Below, one piece after another: positions 18,146-28,664 of a stretch of 64,000 nucleotides of DNA; positions within the stretch are counted from its first letter, which is position 1; each line of letters starts with the position of its first letter. The position numbers and the translations under genes are program-made. The stretch covers positions 125,104,049 through 125,168,048 of the forward strand of contig CP092863.1 of the NCBI GenBank assembly GCA_030710605.1, read 5' to 3'. This stretch comes from Cordylochernes scorpioides. Lineage: Eukaryota > Arthropoda > Arachnida > Pseudoscorpiones > Chernetidae. The notes under the pieces are model-generated. The model did no database searches, was not told the origin of the DNA, and worked only from the letters and a program-made list of their open reading frames with translations.

Positions 18146-18540
18146 TATTGTCGCGTATATGTGCCTTCAAAACATCTACAACATCCGCCAATAGATGGCG
18201 CTTTCGCCTAATTCCGGTTTGGAAATAATGTGGGAATCGCAGACTGCTGTAGTCCTGTTTCCTGGGGCAAATGTTTGTAAATACACGTTTATATTGGCCC
18301 TAGGAGGTAACGTAATGTAAATACCCGTTGATTGTTATTCTAGTTATATGTAATGTGTAGTAGAAATGACAATAAAGGAGGAGTGTTAGAAGTCTTGTTG
18401 CCGGTTGTTCCTCTCGCCACATCGCTGCTGCTACTCTTCTGGTAAGTCTCTCGTGTCCCCCCACCAGTGGTAAGGCCGAGAGATACTGCCAGAGGAAAGG
18501 AGATCCACTTGAGTGGAAAAAGAATAAATGTTTCTTTATT
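18146..18540. other. No gene recognised; possible LTR-like remnant
   Basis: An AGATGGCGCT motif occurs at 18194. An AATAAAGGAGG signal at 18371 is followed by a GC-richer stretch (GTTGCCGGTTGTTCCTCTCG) and GGTAAGT at 18440. This could be the R/U5 of an old LTR, but no pair or target duplication is visible. Confidence 0.25.
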
Positions 18541-18775
18541 TTGTCTGATAGTGGTAACAACACTGTTACAGAAACGTCACACACTATTAATATATTTGTA
18601 TTTGGTCTTATTTTCTTGTATCTATAATCTTTAATCCAAAGTGTGCTTTATCATGATATGGTAGAATTTGGATTATAGACTAGAATCAAAAGGTAACAAA
18701 AATAAATTTCCATTTATTGAAATGTTTGTGACATTTCGATAACAGCTTTGTTACCATCATCAGACAAGGCACTAA
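18541..18775. repeat. Inverted pair of the hammerhead-like repeat
   Basis: The left arm TTGTCTGATAGTGGTAACAA, CACTGTTACAGAAACGTCAC and ACACTATTAATATATTTGTA is matched inverted on the right by TGACATTTCGATAACAGCTT and TGTTACCATCATCAGACAAG. The middle (ATCTATAATC / GGATTATAGACTAG) also pairs. It is the same repeat as the arms at 3502-4290. Confidence 0.6.
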
Positions 18776-18969
18776 AAAAAAACAATGGTTGCCTGTAAAG
18801 TCGGTTTTACGGGCGAAGATTTTACGTGACAACGGTAGAATATTTATTGATATGAATATAATTAAATTGCACAATAGGAACAAGGAATTGAATGAAAATA
18901 AGAATTGCACAAATTTTAACTATAGAAATATATTTTGTTTACTAAAACATTGTACATGTAAACTTAAAC

Positions 18970-19518
18970 TTAACTAATTCCTATTTGAGTGATTTTGTTG
19001 AGGATAGGACGATGATAGGAGAAATATGAAATGAAAGGAAGTGTTTCTGCTGTAATGTGTCTTGCAAAAGTCAAGTCGATAGTTGTTCCTTTTAACGTAG
19101 TTGACTTAGAAACGTTTGATACGCAATCAAGATTATACGTATTTTTCATGAAATTAAGAAACGAGTTGTCAGGCTTTACGTTTTTGTTAAAATCACCACA
19201 CAGAAGAATCGGTATACTAGAATCAACTTGCACGAACGGTGGCACGTACTGGCTGTTGTGAATGTACGGACCGAGTCCTTGCCATAGTAACATTCCAATA
19301 TCCTGCATACTAGCTCCTGGATGAATATATACAGCACCGAGTATAAACTTGAAGCTAGTATTAGCGGCGAAGCAAGTAACTTCAGTCATGCACATGTCAC
19401 CCTTGGTTTTAATGACACGAGTTACGTCTGTAATCGCAACTTGGAACACTTCCGCCGTAGATGTCGATGATAATTTACGATAGATCGCCACTCCACCAGC
19501 CGCGTTGGTATTTGAAAA
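18970..19518 (-). pseudogene. APE/EEP-type endonuclease domain, probably from a Helitron-like element
   Basis: Read leftward, the frame opens near 19518 and gives AAGGVAIYRKLSS, FKFILGAVYIHPGA, IPILLCGDFNKNV and TTIDLTFARHITAE, ending after YFSYHRPIL in a stop at about 18970. GAVYIHPG and LLCGDFN are the conserved strands of the endonuclease/exonuclease/phosphatase fold, and YHRPI sits where SDH normally is. The wording matches endonuclease tails of Helentron-type (Helitron2) rolling-circle transposons better than LINE endonucleases, as I remember them. Without an adjacent Rep/helicase or RT this assignment is inference. No start codon is certain, and the upstream frame hits TGA after about 10 codons, so it is a fragment. 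Confidence 0.6.
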
Positions 19519-19795
19519 TCAAAACACTTATTCAGATCGAAGGTTCAAATTTTTGCTAAATAAATTTGAAATTAAATAAAATTTGTAATTGTAAATGATG
19601 AAGTTGAAAATTAAAACATTTACTTAAATTAGATGTTAAAATTCTTGCTCAACACAGTTTAAATAAAGTTTTCTTATATCTGCCACTTTTTCTTAATATT
19701 TGTAATTTTAAAGAATCAATTCGAAAATCAAAACATTTATTCAGATCGAAGGTTCAAATTTTTGCTAAATAAATTTGAAACTATTTAAAATTTGT
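19508..19795. repeat. Direct repeat pair
   Basis: GAAAATCAAAACACTTATTC, AGATCGAAGGTTCAAATTTT and TGCTAAATAAATTTGAAA occur at 19512-19575 and again at 19730-19790. The repeats abut the endonuclease fragment. Confidence 0.55.
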
Positions 19796-19799
19796 AAAA

Positions 19800-20330
19800 T
19801 AATAATTAATTAATTAATTAATTTTAAACTAATAATTTACTTAACACTATCAACATTTATCAATAGTATGACATAACCTATAAACTCAGTTTCTCAACTT
19901 TTGTGTCAATCTAACAATTAATCAATCAATCATAGTTTACGATAATGAAATATCAGTGTACAATTATTTACCTTTATTGTTGTAGTTGTTGTAAATGACG
20001 AATCTAAGCACTCCACATTTTCACTACAGACACAGCTGACGATACTTTAACCACACGTGTGAACTTGTATTATGACGCTTTCTTGTTTTTCCAACGCCAA
20101 GAACGTTCGAGAAAGACAAAGACAGAGACAAGCATGCGCCGATTCAATGCGCCTAATTCTCTAGCGCTGCGCGCGCAGCTGCGCGCGCAGCACTCTCGTT
20201 CGGTGACTCATCATAACGTTACCGGGCGTTACACTTTTTCATAAGTGACTCCCAGCCGCAACCTAATTTAAGACGTTGTCACGTCAAAAACTTTCACTTT
20301 TAGTGAAACTGTGAAACTTTCAGTTTTAGT
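19800..20330. other. AT-rich DNA with one GC-rich palindromic patch
   Basis: No gene. At about 20164-20191 the perfect palindrome GCTGCGCGCGCAGC is repeated with one overlap, standing out sharply from the AT background. It could form a strong hairpin; a Helitron 3' hairpin was considered but no CTRR end follows it. A CACTTTTAGTGAAACTGTG inverted motif lies at 20296. Confidence 0.3.
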
Positions 20331-20334
20331 ACTG

Positions 20335-20400
20335 TCTGATGATAGTAACAATGCTGTTACAGAAATAACACAAAATTTTCAGTAATTTGGATTCTGTCTA
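20335..20400 (+). repeat. Copy of the hammerhead-like repeat arm
   Basis: TGTCTGATGATAGTAACAAT and GCTGTTACAGAAATAACACA match the arm consensus seen at 3502-4290 and 18541-18775. Confidence 0.5.
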
Positions 20401-20572
20401 TAAAATTTTTATTTGAAGAAACGTGAGTGGTGGTTCTCGGTGGTCCTTGGGTGCTCTGCAGGGTACAGCTGCAGAGTGGAAGCAACGGAGCCCGGGGTAA
20501 GTAATCCACGGAGGAGAAAGCGGGGTAATCGCAAAGAACCTGAGGGGCAACGCGCGACAATATGAATTTTTA

Positions 20573-20690
20573 ATTAAATATTATATAAATATTTTGTTGC
20601 GAACATATATGTCCTGCCATCTTATCGAACAAAATAAAAACTATTAACGTTATTTCTTTCCTTTTTCTCTTGAAAAAAAAAATATATGAT
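20573..20690 (-). repeat. Fragment of the CTAGATGGCAGGACA repeat
   Basis: In reverse this reads GAGAAAAAGGAAAGAAATAA, AGATGGCAGGACATATATG and TTCGCAACAAAATATT, like the repeats at 33240-33780. Confidence 0.55.
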
Positions 20691-20990
20691 AATTTAAACC
20701 AACAACCCTATATATTATAATATTTATAACAAGATTGTCATGTTGTATATAGAACTAATTGCAAATCTATAAATAATTATACGCATAATTGACATGTCTC
20801 CTTGCAGCACAATATGTAATGTACTGAGGATGAATAAATAAAACTATATAATAGATTAAAAGTTGAGTTAAAAGCAAGATTAAGAGTAAATCACAAAGTG
20901 ACTTCTAAAGATAGATTGGAAGCCGACAGCCAGGCGCCGGTGTCCTGTAGCGCCACGTGCATGACCCAATTCTCTTTGTCAGAGCTGTCG

Positions 20991-21026
20991 TATAAATAAG
21001 ACCGGCCTTAGCGACAGTTAGTTCAG
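20991..21026 (+). promoter_or_regulatory. TATA box and initiator, owner unknown
   Basis: TATAAATA (20991-20998) is followed about 30 bases later by GTTCAGTTCC, an arthropod-type TCAGT initiator, at the head of a GC-richer stretch (21000-21370) in AT-rich DNA. Geometry is right for a Pol II core promoter. It may belong to an LTR retroelement, whose LTRs show the same layout, or to a host transcript. No coding sequence downstream is convincing. Confidence 0.4.
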
Positions 21027-21654
21027 TTCCAGTGAGTCTTCCGGTCAGCGTCACCCCTTATCGTCTCCAGGGACCAACTCATCGACCATGTAAAACAGTA
21101 AGGAATCTTCTATCTCCATCTTGCTTTTGGCTCGACTTTTTATCTATTCAAGGAATTTTCCTTCGACAACTGTGTCGCTTCGTTTTGTGTGTGTGGACAT
21201 TCCCAAGCTTTTCCACTCTGCCTCGACCACGACTGCCTGTACTTTGTGAGAACTGTTAAAGGTCCTACAAGGTGCAGAGAGGTACTGGAAAACTCTCCAC
21301 CCCTGTCTGCCCCTCTCGGTTACTACAGGTTTGACCCTCGGTTGCCACAACTTATAGCGAGAGTCGACGAGGTTCTACAAGAGTCAACCAGAGCTTCAAC
21401 GCATTATTACATATATATATTTTATATATTTTTATAGAACAAAAAGTTTCGCGCACGCGCGGGAGGTTATGTATTTATATACCAAAAGAGGCTCTTCTTT
21501 CAATTAAAAAAAAAAACGCATTAAAACAATACGTCATTTGTTTTGTGCTCATGTAGAAGGGCAGAGATACTCGAAAAAGGTTGAGATTACATCAACAACA
21601 ACAAAAAAAAAACCCCATCCACAGTAAAACCTTTTGTATTATTTAATTAACATT

Positions 21655-21862
21655 TTGTTTTATTCACCTCGGTGCAATTTTCTGGTCTTATAATCCAGGA
21701 ACTGAAGAAGGAGTGATTTCGGCGGTCTTTCATTTGGGGAATCCACAGAAACTGGAAAGGGTGCCACGTGGTAATTTTGTCGGGAGTTATAAAAATAGAG
21801 GTCTCCTCTCCCGTCAAAATAGACGTTAAAAATGTTGGGAATCTTTTATGGTTCAGACAATG
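21655..21862. repeat. Possible decayed MITE arm
   Basis: GAGGTCTCCTCTCCCGTCAA and AATAGACGTTAAAA resemble the terminal GTTGCCTCTTCTGTCAAAAG and GATGCTAAAA of the MITE at 9944. Otherwise unexplained, with no convincing coding frame. Confidence 0.3.
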
Positions 21863-22119
21863 AAACAACAAATAACAAGTTTACTTACAGCTGAAATGTG
21901 GTTTTAAAGAATTAGGCAATTTTACCTTTTAAGAAAGTATTTTAAATTTATTATTTTCAAAGAAAGAGAGAGAGAGAAAGATTGAAACTGATTTATTAAT
22001 CGTTCATATAATATTATATAGTGTCAAATTTAAAGTTACAGAAAAAAAAATAAAAATAATAACATAAATGTATATTAACATCAGACATGAGCCTTCTCAG
22101 AAGGGACGTCTGGACAATG

Positions 22120-22260
22120 TCAAATGTTCAAGGCCGCCCTGAGTTCGGAAAGGCCCGTGCTTATAAAGGGGTTTTTGTCCCCAACGTGCTTAATTGTATC
22201 GCCGAGGAATTCGTACAGAATTTTCCTGTTTCCAGGCGAGAGTTCATCGGGGAGTGTTTC
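22120..22260 (-). CDS. Terminal coding exon of an unidentified host gene
   Basis: A strong polypyrimidine acceptor (CTCTCTCTCTGACAG, read leftward, ending before 22260) opens a 47-codon exon: ETLPDELSPGNRKILYEFLG, then a segment with GDKNPFISTGLSELRAAL, and Asn-Ile before TGA at 22122-22120. A minus-strand AATAAA lies about 123 bases past the stop (21997-21992). Codon-like composition, the sharp GC rise and the complete acceptor, stop and poly(A) layout argue for a real last exon. I do not recognise the protein: the text is hydrophilic and helix-like, without membrane segment or signal. Upstream exons should lie to the right, but I could not identify one before the repeats begin. Confidence 0.5.
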   Translation of the reverse strand, partial: ETLPDELSPGNRKILYEFLGDTIKHVGDKNPFISTGLSELRAALNI

Positions 22261-22472
22261 CTGTCAGAGAGAGAGAGAGAAAAAAAAAACATTTAACAAT
22301 CAAACTTGCTAATTATATAAACAAAAATACCCCTCGTTCTTTTTTTTTTTTTTCTTTTTATATTACAGTGTTGTTATCCTAAAAGTATTTTAAGATCATT
22401 GATTTATTATTTTTTAACATTTTCCTTCTTCTTTTCCAACAAAAAACACCATCAACAGTCATCAATTCTAAT

Positions 22473-22590
22473 AGACCTAGGTCGGTAACAAAGCCACAAC
22501 ATCAGCTTTGGAAAACCGAGAAGCGTCCACCTAGAGACCATGGTTTCGGGCTAATGGCCCTTGTCAGTCCAGAATTGGCTTAACCTAATT
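22473..22590 (+). repeat. Dispersed repeat related to the 9944 MITE
   Basis: CCTAGGTCGGTAACAAAGCC, GAGAAGCGTCCACCTAGAGA and CCATGGTTTCGGGCTAATGG closely follow 10019-10125 (CTCAGGTCGGTGACAAAACC and onward). Only the central part of the MITE is present. Confidence 0.6.
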
Positions 22591-22729
22591 TACCATCTAT
22601 ATATACAATGAATAAAACCATTACAATATACATTTATTTTAGCAGAAGACACAAAGCCAGATCATCTCTCTATAAAAATATCGCTTCTCAGACACAAAGT
22701 TTGGAGCGGGACGTTCCGGTTCCAAAATC

Positions 22730-22920
22730 ACATTATTAGCTACCGCTCAACAAGAGCAACCTAGTTTATGATAATTGAAACAGTGAATAATATATGAAGG
22801 TTATTCACATATTAAACAAAATGTTAACGTGGGATTCAATCCCGGTTCATGGCTGTAGGGAATCGAGGGTGTTACCTACTCGTCCACCGACTCTTTTTTT
22901 CATTGCGGGACGTTTCACAA
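22730..22920 (-). repeat. SINE family 2, copy 1
   Basis: Read in reverse, the tRNA-like head is GTCGGTGGACGAGTAGGTAA (A-box region), CGATTCCCTACAGCC, then ACCGGGATTGAATCCCACGT with a B box (GGATTGAATCC). The body contains TTATTCACTGTTTCAATTA and GGTTGCTCTTGTTGAGCGG. The matching copy is 28730-28920. Distinct from family 1 in body sequence. Confidence 0.65.
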
Positions 22921-23308
22921 GAGTGACATCCACGGCGCCAATTTATAATTGTAACGAATAGTATTTGAATAAAAATATTTAATCGGGTAAAACCTATATA
23001 TTTAAACACGTTCTATCGCTTCTAGTTTTAAAAACAAAGTTAGTTAGCAAACACAGTCATCACGTGACTCTCATCGCGCTTCGTTCGTCCCGAGAGAATC
23101 GGCTGAAGTCTATATATATAAGCGCGCCATCTGTTAACGGTAGTTGTAACTATTTTTCTTTTCTAGGCCAATACCCGTAACAATATATTTTTAATAACAT
23201 ATTGAGCACATTATCCATTATAAATAGAGATATAATAATTAGTGGTGTTTTATGTATGAAAATATATATAGGAAGATATAGCAAAGCTTGCAAAAAAAAA
23301 GTGTAATT

Positions 23309-23626
23309 AAAATTAAAAGGTTACAAAACTATTTTAGACGCGTAATATTCTTTTTAAAATAAAACAATTTCTACTGCCCTTACTGCAATGGAAAAATTAA
23401 AGGGAGGGCCTGACTCATCATTGGTGAACCCTCCCAACAGCGGTATGGTAGATTAAACTGGCGAAACCGCTGGGAGGGTTCACCACTGATGAGCCAGGCC
23501 CTCCCTTTAATTTTTCCATTGCAGTAAGGGTAGTATAAATTGTTTTATTTTAAAAAGAATATTACGCGTCTAAAATAGTTTTGTAATTTGATAACAGATG
23601 GCGCGCTAGTGCATCGTAAAATTAAA
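23309..23626. mobile_element. Long palindromic MITE with 14-bp flanking direct repeats
   Basis: Arms of about 130 bp are almost perfect inverted copies: TTACAAAACTATTTTAGACG at the left and CGTCTAAAATAGTTTTGTAA at the right, with CTGCCCTTACTGCAATGG and GAGGGTTCACC blocks between, meeting near TATGGTAGATTAAACTGG. TAAAATTAAAAGGT flanks it at 23309-23322 and 23613-23626. The right side extends past the palindrome through AACAGATGGCGCGCTAGTGC. A single-arm copy is at 28220-28420. Confidence 0.7.
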
Positions 23627-23639
23627 AGGTGTCAAATAA

Positions 23640-24820
23640 AATTTGACAATTAAAATTGAAAGAGTTGAAATTCAAATTCAAAAAATGTTGTATTTGATGT
23701 GCTTGTATATTTTGTATTTTTTGAAATATATATATATGACATCTCTCTGTATAAAATATGTATCATTTTTAGCTTGCGCTTTTAAATAATTGTAAAAATT
23801 GTTGGCATATTGAACTAATTTTTGTACGAAAACACACAACTACTTTTAATAATAATATTATTATAATAAAAGTATATATAATAATTATTATCAATATATA
23901 TAAAATAAATTATCTATATACATGTGTGTAATAGTGTAATGTGTAATATGTGTATATATTTTTTTCATATGAATATATTTTCCAAAATAATGTATTTATA
24001 AATAAATGCGAAAAATATATATAATATTATCAAAAATATAAATAATTATATTTTAAAGTTTACCTGGATTTGCGAAATAAAATACTTTTTTTTTCAAAAT
24101 ATTTCGAAGGATTACTCCGTTTTTATCAATCTTTTTCACACAAAAAAGAAACTTGAGGTTAATTCGCAAATTATTGTAGATCACATGTAAACAACTTTGC
24201 AATTGGTCAAAATTCGATAAAGTTGAAAATTAAAAGGATGAACATGAACTTTAAAAAATTATGATAATATGATATAAAAGAGTAAAATATATGTAAAATT
24301 TTTTAGAGCTATTATTTTTATTATTTTAAAATACGAGATTATAGGAAAAGAAAATTTGGTGGTATCAGACAGCTACATGAATTCGTAGATGAGAAAAGAA
24401 CATATAAAAATTTTAATCAATTTTGCAGATATATACAACTATTTTTTTTAACTGGGAAAGAGAGGGAAGGAAATTTTGAGAGAATTGCTTTTGTATGTTT
24501 GTATTTTTATCCTTTCTCCTTGTATATAGCCAATTTGTTATGATGTTAGAAATGTATTGACGCAAATATCCCTGAGTTTGGGATATCGTGTTATAGGATG
24601 TTAATAAAAGTATTATTATTTTAATAATGCATTTTTTATTTTAGAAAGATTCCCTCAGCGCGCGTGAATTGTATTTTATTGATAATAAAATTGATTTTAA
24701 AAAGAACGAGAGAGAGACTATTGACAATAAAATAACTTTATTGACCTCTTGTGTCAATTTATCAAGTGCATAATTCGCACAATTTATTGATGATAATGAT
24801 TGATTTACAATAATATTTTC
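23640..24820. other. No gene recognised
   Basis: Extremely AT-rich DNA with simple TATA and AATAAT runs, no domain and no clear repeat boundary. A GAGAGAGAGAC run is at about 24708. Confidence 0.55.
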
Positions 24821-24824
24821 GATT

Positions 24825-24922
24825 AAAAAAATAAAGATACAACCTTTCGCAATGAGTTTCTTTTATTATTTATATATTTATGAAAGAAACTCATTGCGAA
24901 AGGTTGTATCTTTATTTTTTTT
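24825..24922. repeat. Perfect hairpin, about 40-bp arms and 18-base loop
   Basis: The left arm AAATAAAGATACAACCTTTC and GCAATGAGTTTCTTT is exactly reversed on the right as AAAGAAACTCATTGC and GAAAGGTTGTATCTTTATTT, around the loop TATTATTTATATATTTAT. No mismatch in the arms. It is a single short element in otherwise structureless AT-rich DNA. Confidence 0.8.
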
Positions 24923-25455
24923 AATATTTAATATTCGTTTACTTTAAATATTTACGATATGATATCTAAATAATTATTTATTGCACTCGTTGAATTCGAC
25001 GGAAACACAACTTCGGTCTCGCGTCACACGCGCGGGCCCTTCTCACGTAGCCTCGCTCGAAACAAAAAAAAATCTTGTAGATAATACTCATATCTTCACA
25101 AAAGTAATACATTTACATCTCACAGCCTTTCTCCAGGGTTTTGACAGCGTCTTCGCACAAGAATTTGTAAATTAAAATATTGTGCGATAAATTGATAAAG
25201 AGGGAGCAATATTCCTCGAAATATTTAGCTAATTTTTTTTCACAGATCCAGAGATATATAAGCCTTTCTAAATAAATATATTAAATGAATCGCCTTTTAA
25301 CTAATATATATATATATATGTTAGTGCATATGGGTTAAAATAGAAACATGTTCTTTCAAAACCGATTTCATCCTTGGTCTGGTATGTGTCAGCAAGAAAA
25401 GTCTTGCAAAATAGCAGCAGACTATCATCAAGGACTATCGCAGCGTGACGACCAT

Positions 25456-25522
25456 GACGTCACCACACAGAGTATAAACAACATCGCCTGACCGCCTCAG
25501 TACCATTCGTAGCCATGGTGAG
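25456..25522 (+). promoter_or_regulatory. Pol II core promoter with first exon ending in ATG
   Basis: A perfect CRE palindrome TGACGTCA (25456-25463), TATAAA (25473-25478) and a CTCAGTACC initiator about 26 bases on (start site near 25499) are followed by a short leader CATTCGTAGCC, ATG at 25515-25517 and an immediate splice donor GTGAGT (25518-25523). First exons that end with the initiator codon are common in highly expressed animal genes. The gene would run rightward, but I find no matching second exon before the repeats, so its product is unknown. Confidence 0.55.
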
Positions 25523-25523
25523 T

Positions 25524-27600
25524 AGCCCTTCGTATGTTAGCCACTCATTATCTGTCTTCTGGTATCTCTTTTAAAGTCGTTGCCTTAACCTTTTCTCTAT
25601 TCGTGATATTAATTTGAGATGTTAAATATAGCATTTATATAAAAACCTAAAGAAAACATTAAAATTTTAAATCAAAATTCTCTTTTTTTTTTCAATATAT
25701 ATTCGATATTAATATTTTAAAACTTTCGTATATTCATATTTCTATTACACGGCATATATTTTAATTATTTAAAGGTTCCTTCAAGAACTTTCAAAAATTA
25801 TCAGTGAGAGACAGAGAGATATTTTATAATCCAGGTTCTGGAGCGCAGAACAACTGTGAGAGAAATAATTTGTCTTTTTATTTATACAGTAATCGATATT
25901 CTGTTTAATATACGTATACGCAAAATATTGTTTGAGTGAAGTTTTCTAAGTAGTATTTAATTAAAATTAATAAGTATTTTTAAAAATAGTATTAATGAAA
26001 ATTTCGAAATTTAAAAGGACAAATTTAATTCCTAGGAAATTAAGATCAAAATTCTATAATATGAAGATTTAGATAGGCCTACAATTTTAGGTAGAATCTA
26101 AATGCACTAATGTTTGATATTTATTTTTGTAAAATAATATGCGCGTATAAGATATTAATCGTGATAAAATTTAAATATTTAAATTGGGGTAATTATTTTT
26201 TAAATTACTTTTAAATGTGCTTTTTTACCCATATAAAGAATATTAAATATAAAAGTCAAGATAGTTAAGCAATATTTAATTCTGACAACTCTAAAAATAC
26301 TAGCGATAAATTGCGCTCTCTTAAGAGAGAATTACAGAAAAAAAATCAAATTGCATCTATAATTTCGGAAAAATAGCATATATAACATTTTCAAAAAAGT
26401 TTTCTTTTTTCCTTTTTGTTCTTAGAATTATAATTTCATTTCCTTTATTTTTTAAGAATTGACAGCACACACTTTATTTTTGTGTTTCATTAATTACCTT
26501 GAGTAATCGTCTGCGATTTAAAAAAAATTGCATTTTTGTGTTCAAAATAGTATTTTTAAGAATGCGAATGATTATTAAAATAGCTATTGCTATTTTATTA
26601 AATACACGGTTATATGGTTTTCCTGAAATTTTATCGTTTATGTTATATTTTGAAAATTACGAATCAAAAGTCTAAATATTCATGCCAAAAATAAGCCAAT
26701 CAAGTAAGTCAATAACAATGGCCTATTTTGAAATATAAATTTTTAAATAGCATATATAATTTTGAAAATTAAACGCATATACCTAAAAAGCGCACACATA
26801 ATAATATTTCAATACCCCAATATATTGTTGAACAGTTTATAATATATATTATTACGTATATATAATAGGACAACATATATTCTAAAAATCTAACAAAGAT
26901 AAAAAATATTCAGATTGGAATTTATACTGCCTGAATTTCAAATTACAAATTTAGAAGTTAATTTTGTGATATTTTCTAATAATCTCAAATATAAAATAAA
27001 CTGTTCTTATTTAACATACCTTTATATTACTTGTTTTATCGAAAAATTAATTTAAGAATATATATATTTAAGAAATTTATCTTTATTTTCTCCTTTATTC
27101 TAAACACCCTTATGACGAAACCAATAAACGATAACATCATTTTTTATATATTATTGCCGTGCGATGGCGAGATATTTTAATTGCCGTGTAGATTTCCGTG
27201 TTTGCTTTTTATATTTTCTTCTCGTTCATCTCGTTTAAATTTAAGTAATACATATATTTATGCTCCTCTTCTTAATAATGCTTATAGAATGTTTTGTAGA
27301 ACATTAGACTTTCTCAAGAAAACACTTGATAATATCTAAATCGAAATGTTAAAATTTATTTGAAGCTTTCGCTTTATTTTTCAACGTTGTCACGAAGAAA
27401 AATGAGGTAAAACAAACGTGAGAAGATAACAAGGCAATTTATTTTTGCTAAAGAAAATAACTTATTAATATCAAATAATAGAGAGAGAGACAAAAGAAAT
27501 ATGCTGAGTATAAAAATATATAAAAATTAATAATCTATTAATTAAAAATTAAATATTTTATTACTACATAAAAAAGCTATTTTAAAGGGATTTGTGTGTG
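25524..27600. other. Intron-like AT-rich DNA, nothing coding seen
   Basis: Two kilobases of AT-rich sequence following the donor at 25518. No exon with acceptor, open frame and coding composition stands out, and no repeat family of this window is recognised until 27603. Confidence 0.5.
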
Positions 27601-27602
27601 TG

Positions 27603-27780
27603 TAAAAAGGCATTCTCTTACCACTCAAAAGAACATTTAAAGATGGCAGAGCGCCATCTACCGGAATAATTATCAACTAAACGTTCATTTATTTTTATAC
27701 CTCCTGACTAGCCGTGAATACCATTTATTTTGATTCATAAAAAAAAAACACGTACGCGTTTCGGGTTGTTGGCCCTCGTT
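27603..27780. repeat. Diverged copy of the palindromic MITE and linked sequence
   Basis: AAAAAGGCATTCTCTTACCA, GAGCGCCATCTACCGGAATA and ATTATCAACTAAACG match the MITE arm. TTTCGGGTTGTTGGCCCTCG downstream matches TTTTGGTCTGTTGGCCCTCG at 4650, which also follows a copy of this MITE, so the two sequences travel together. Confidence 0.5.
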
Positions 27781-27793
27781 AGCGTGGTGAAGA

Positions 27794-28160
27794 TTGTATG
27801 TTTCCGAGTTTCAGTTCAAAACCAACTTTAATAGATACCAATCAAAAGGAACAACCCAGGTTATCATATTTACAATGGGGAGTATGTACAGGTTCATCTC
27901 AATTACAGTGTTTTCAAATATCTACAAAATAAAATTGGAGCATTTGAGGACTCTAGCTGTCATTGTGGCAAGGAAACCCAGGACTCGAGACATTTACTGC
28001 TGAAATGCCCACTCTTCTTTACCGCTACACAACAGACATTAAATAATGTTATAGATCTATATCAATTTGTAAATAGCAGAGAGAATTATCATAGGTTTAA
28101 CTATTTTTGTAAATATATTTATGATTATCTTTCTAACCTGAAAGGGTCAGGTTCCTAATA
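27794..28160 (+). pseudogene. Non-LTR retrotransposon 3' end (Cys-His tail)
   Basis: The reading near 27925-28010 contains SSCHCGKETQDSRHLLLKCP, the CX1CX-H-C type tail found after the RNase H domain of R1/Jockey/I-type elements. A hydrophilic tail and a stop before 28160 follow. Upstream sequence is frameshifted. It is a 5'-truncated, dead copy. Confidence 0.65.
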
Positions 28161-28219
28161 TATATTATTGTTCCTTTTTGTTTTTGATTACTTTTTTGTA
28201 TAATATGTTCAAAAACTAT

Positions 28220-28420
28220 ATTAAACTGGCGAAACCGCTGGGAGGGTTCACCACTGATGAGCCAGGCCCTCCCATTAATTTTTCCATTGCAGTAAGGGCA
28301 GTAGAAATTGTTTTATTTAAAAAAAAAAGAATCATACGCGTCTATAATAGTTTCGTAATTTGATAACAGATGGCGCGCTAGTGCATCATAATGTTTAAAA
28401 TTGTTTCTGTTTAAAAAATG
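28220..28420 (+). repeat. Single arm of the MITE seen at 23309-23626
   Basis: ATTAAACTGGCGAAACCGCT, GGGAGGGTTCACCACTGATG and CCATTGCAGTAAGGGCAGTA, then GATAACAGATGGCGCGCTAG, match the right half of that element in order. The left arm is missing. Confidence 0.7.
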
Positions 28421-28664
28421 TAAATCGGCGCAATTATCCCTAGCCGGGATATCGCGTTTTGTGTGTTGAAATAAATATCTACAAACCTGTGTCTTGTGAT
28501 GCGGGTTCTTAGGTTCCAGATGTTGTTTCTTATAAATTGGCCTGTGTGTATTTCCTCATTTATATTTTCTGATTAATGTTTTTTTTTTTTTTTATTATTT
28601 GTCTTCATTTTTTCTCAGTTGATAGACATTTTCAACCAGTTACAGTTTCTAACAATAACATTAT

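Noticed and set aside
20164-20191. GC-rich palindrome as a Helitron 3' terminal hairpin
   Set aside because: No CTRR end or A/T host junction follows within the expected distance.
23062-23130. E-box CACGTG plus TATATATATAAG as a second promoter
   Set aside because: No initiator at the right distance, and the downstream GCGCGCCATCTGTTA is a MITE end.
25113-25166. Minus-strand peptide KFLCEDAVKTLEKGCEM with stop, as a possible last exon
   Set aside because: Protein-like and with a minus AATAAA about 135 bases on, but no good splice acceptor: the only AG is inside the frame. Left uncalled.
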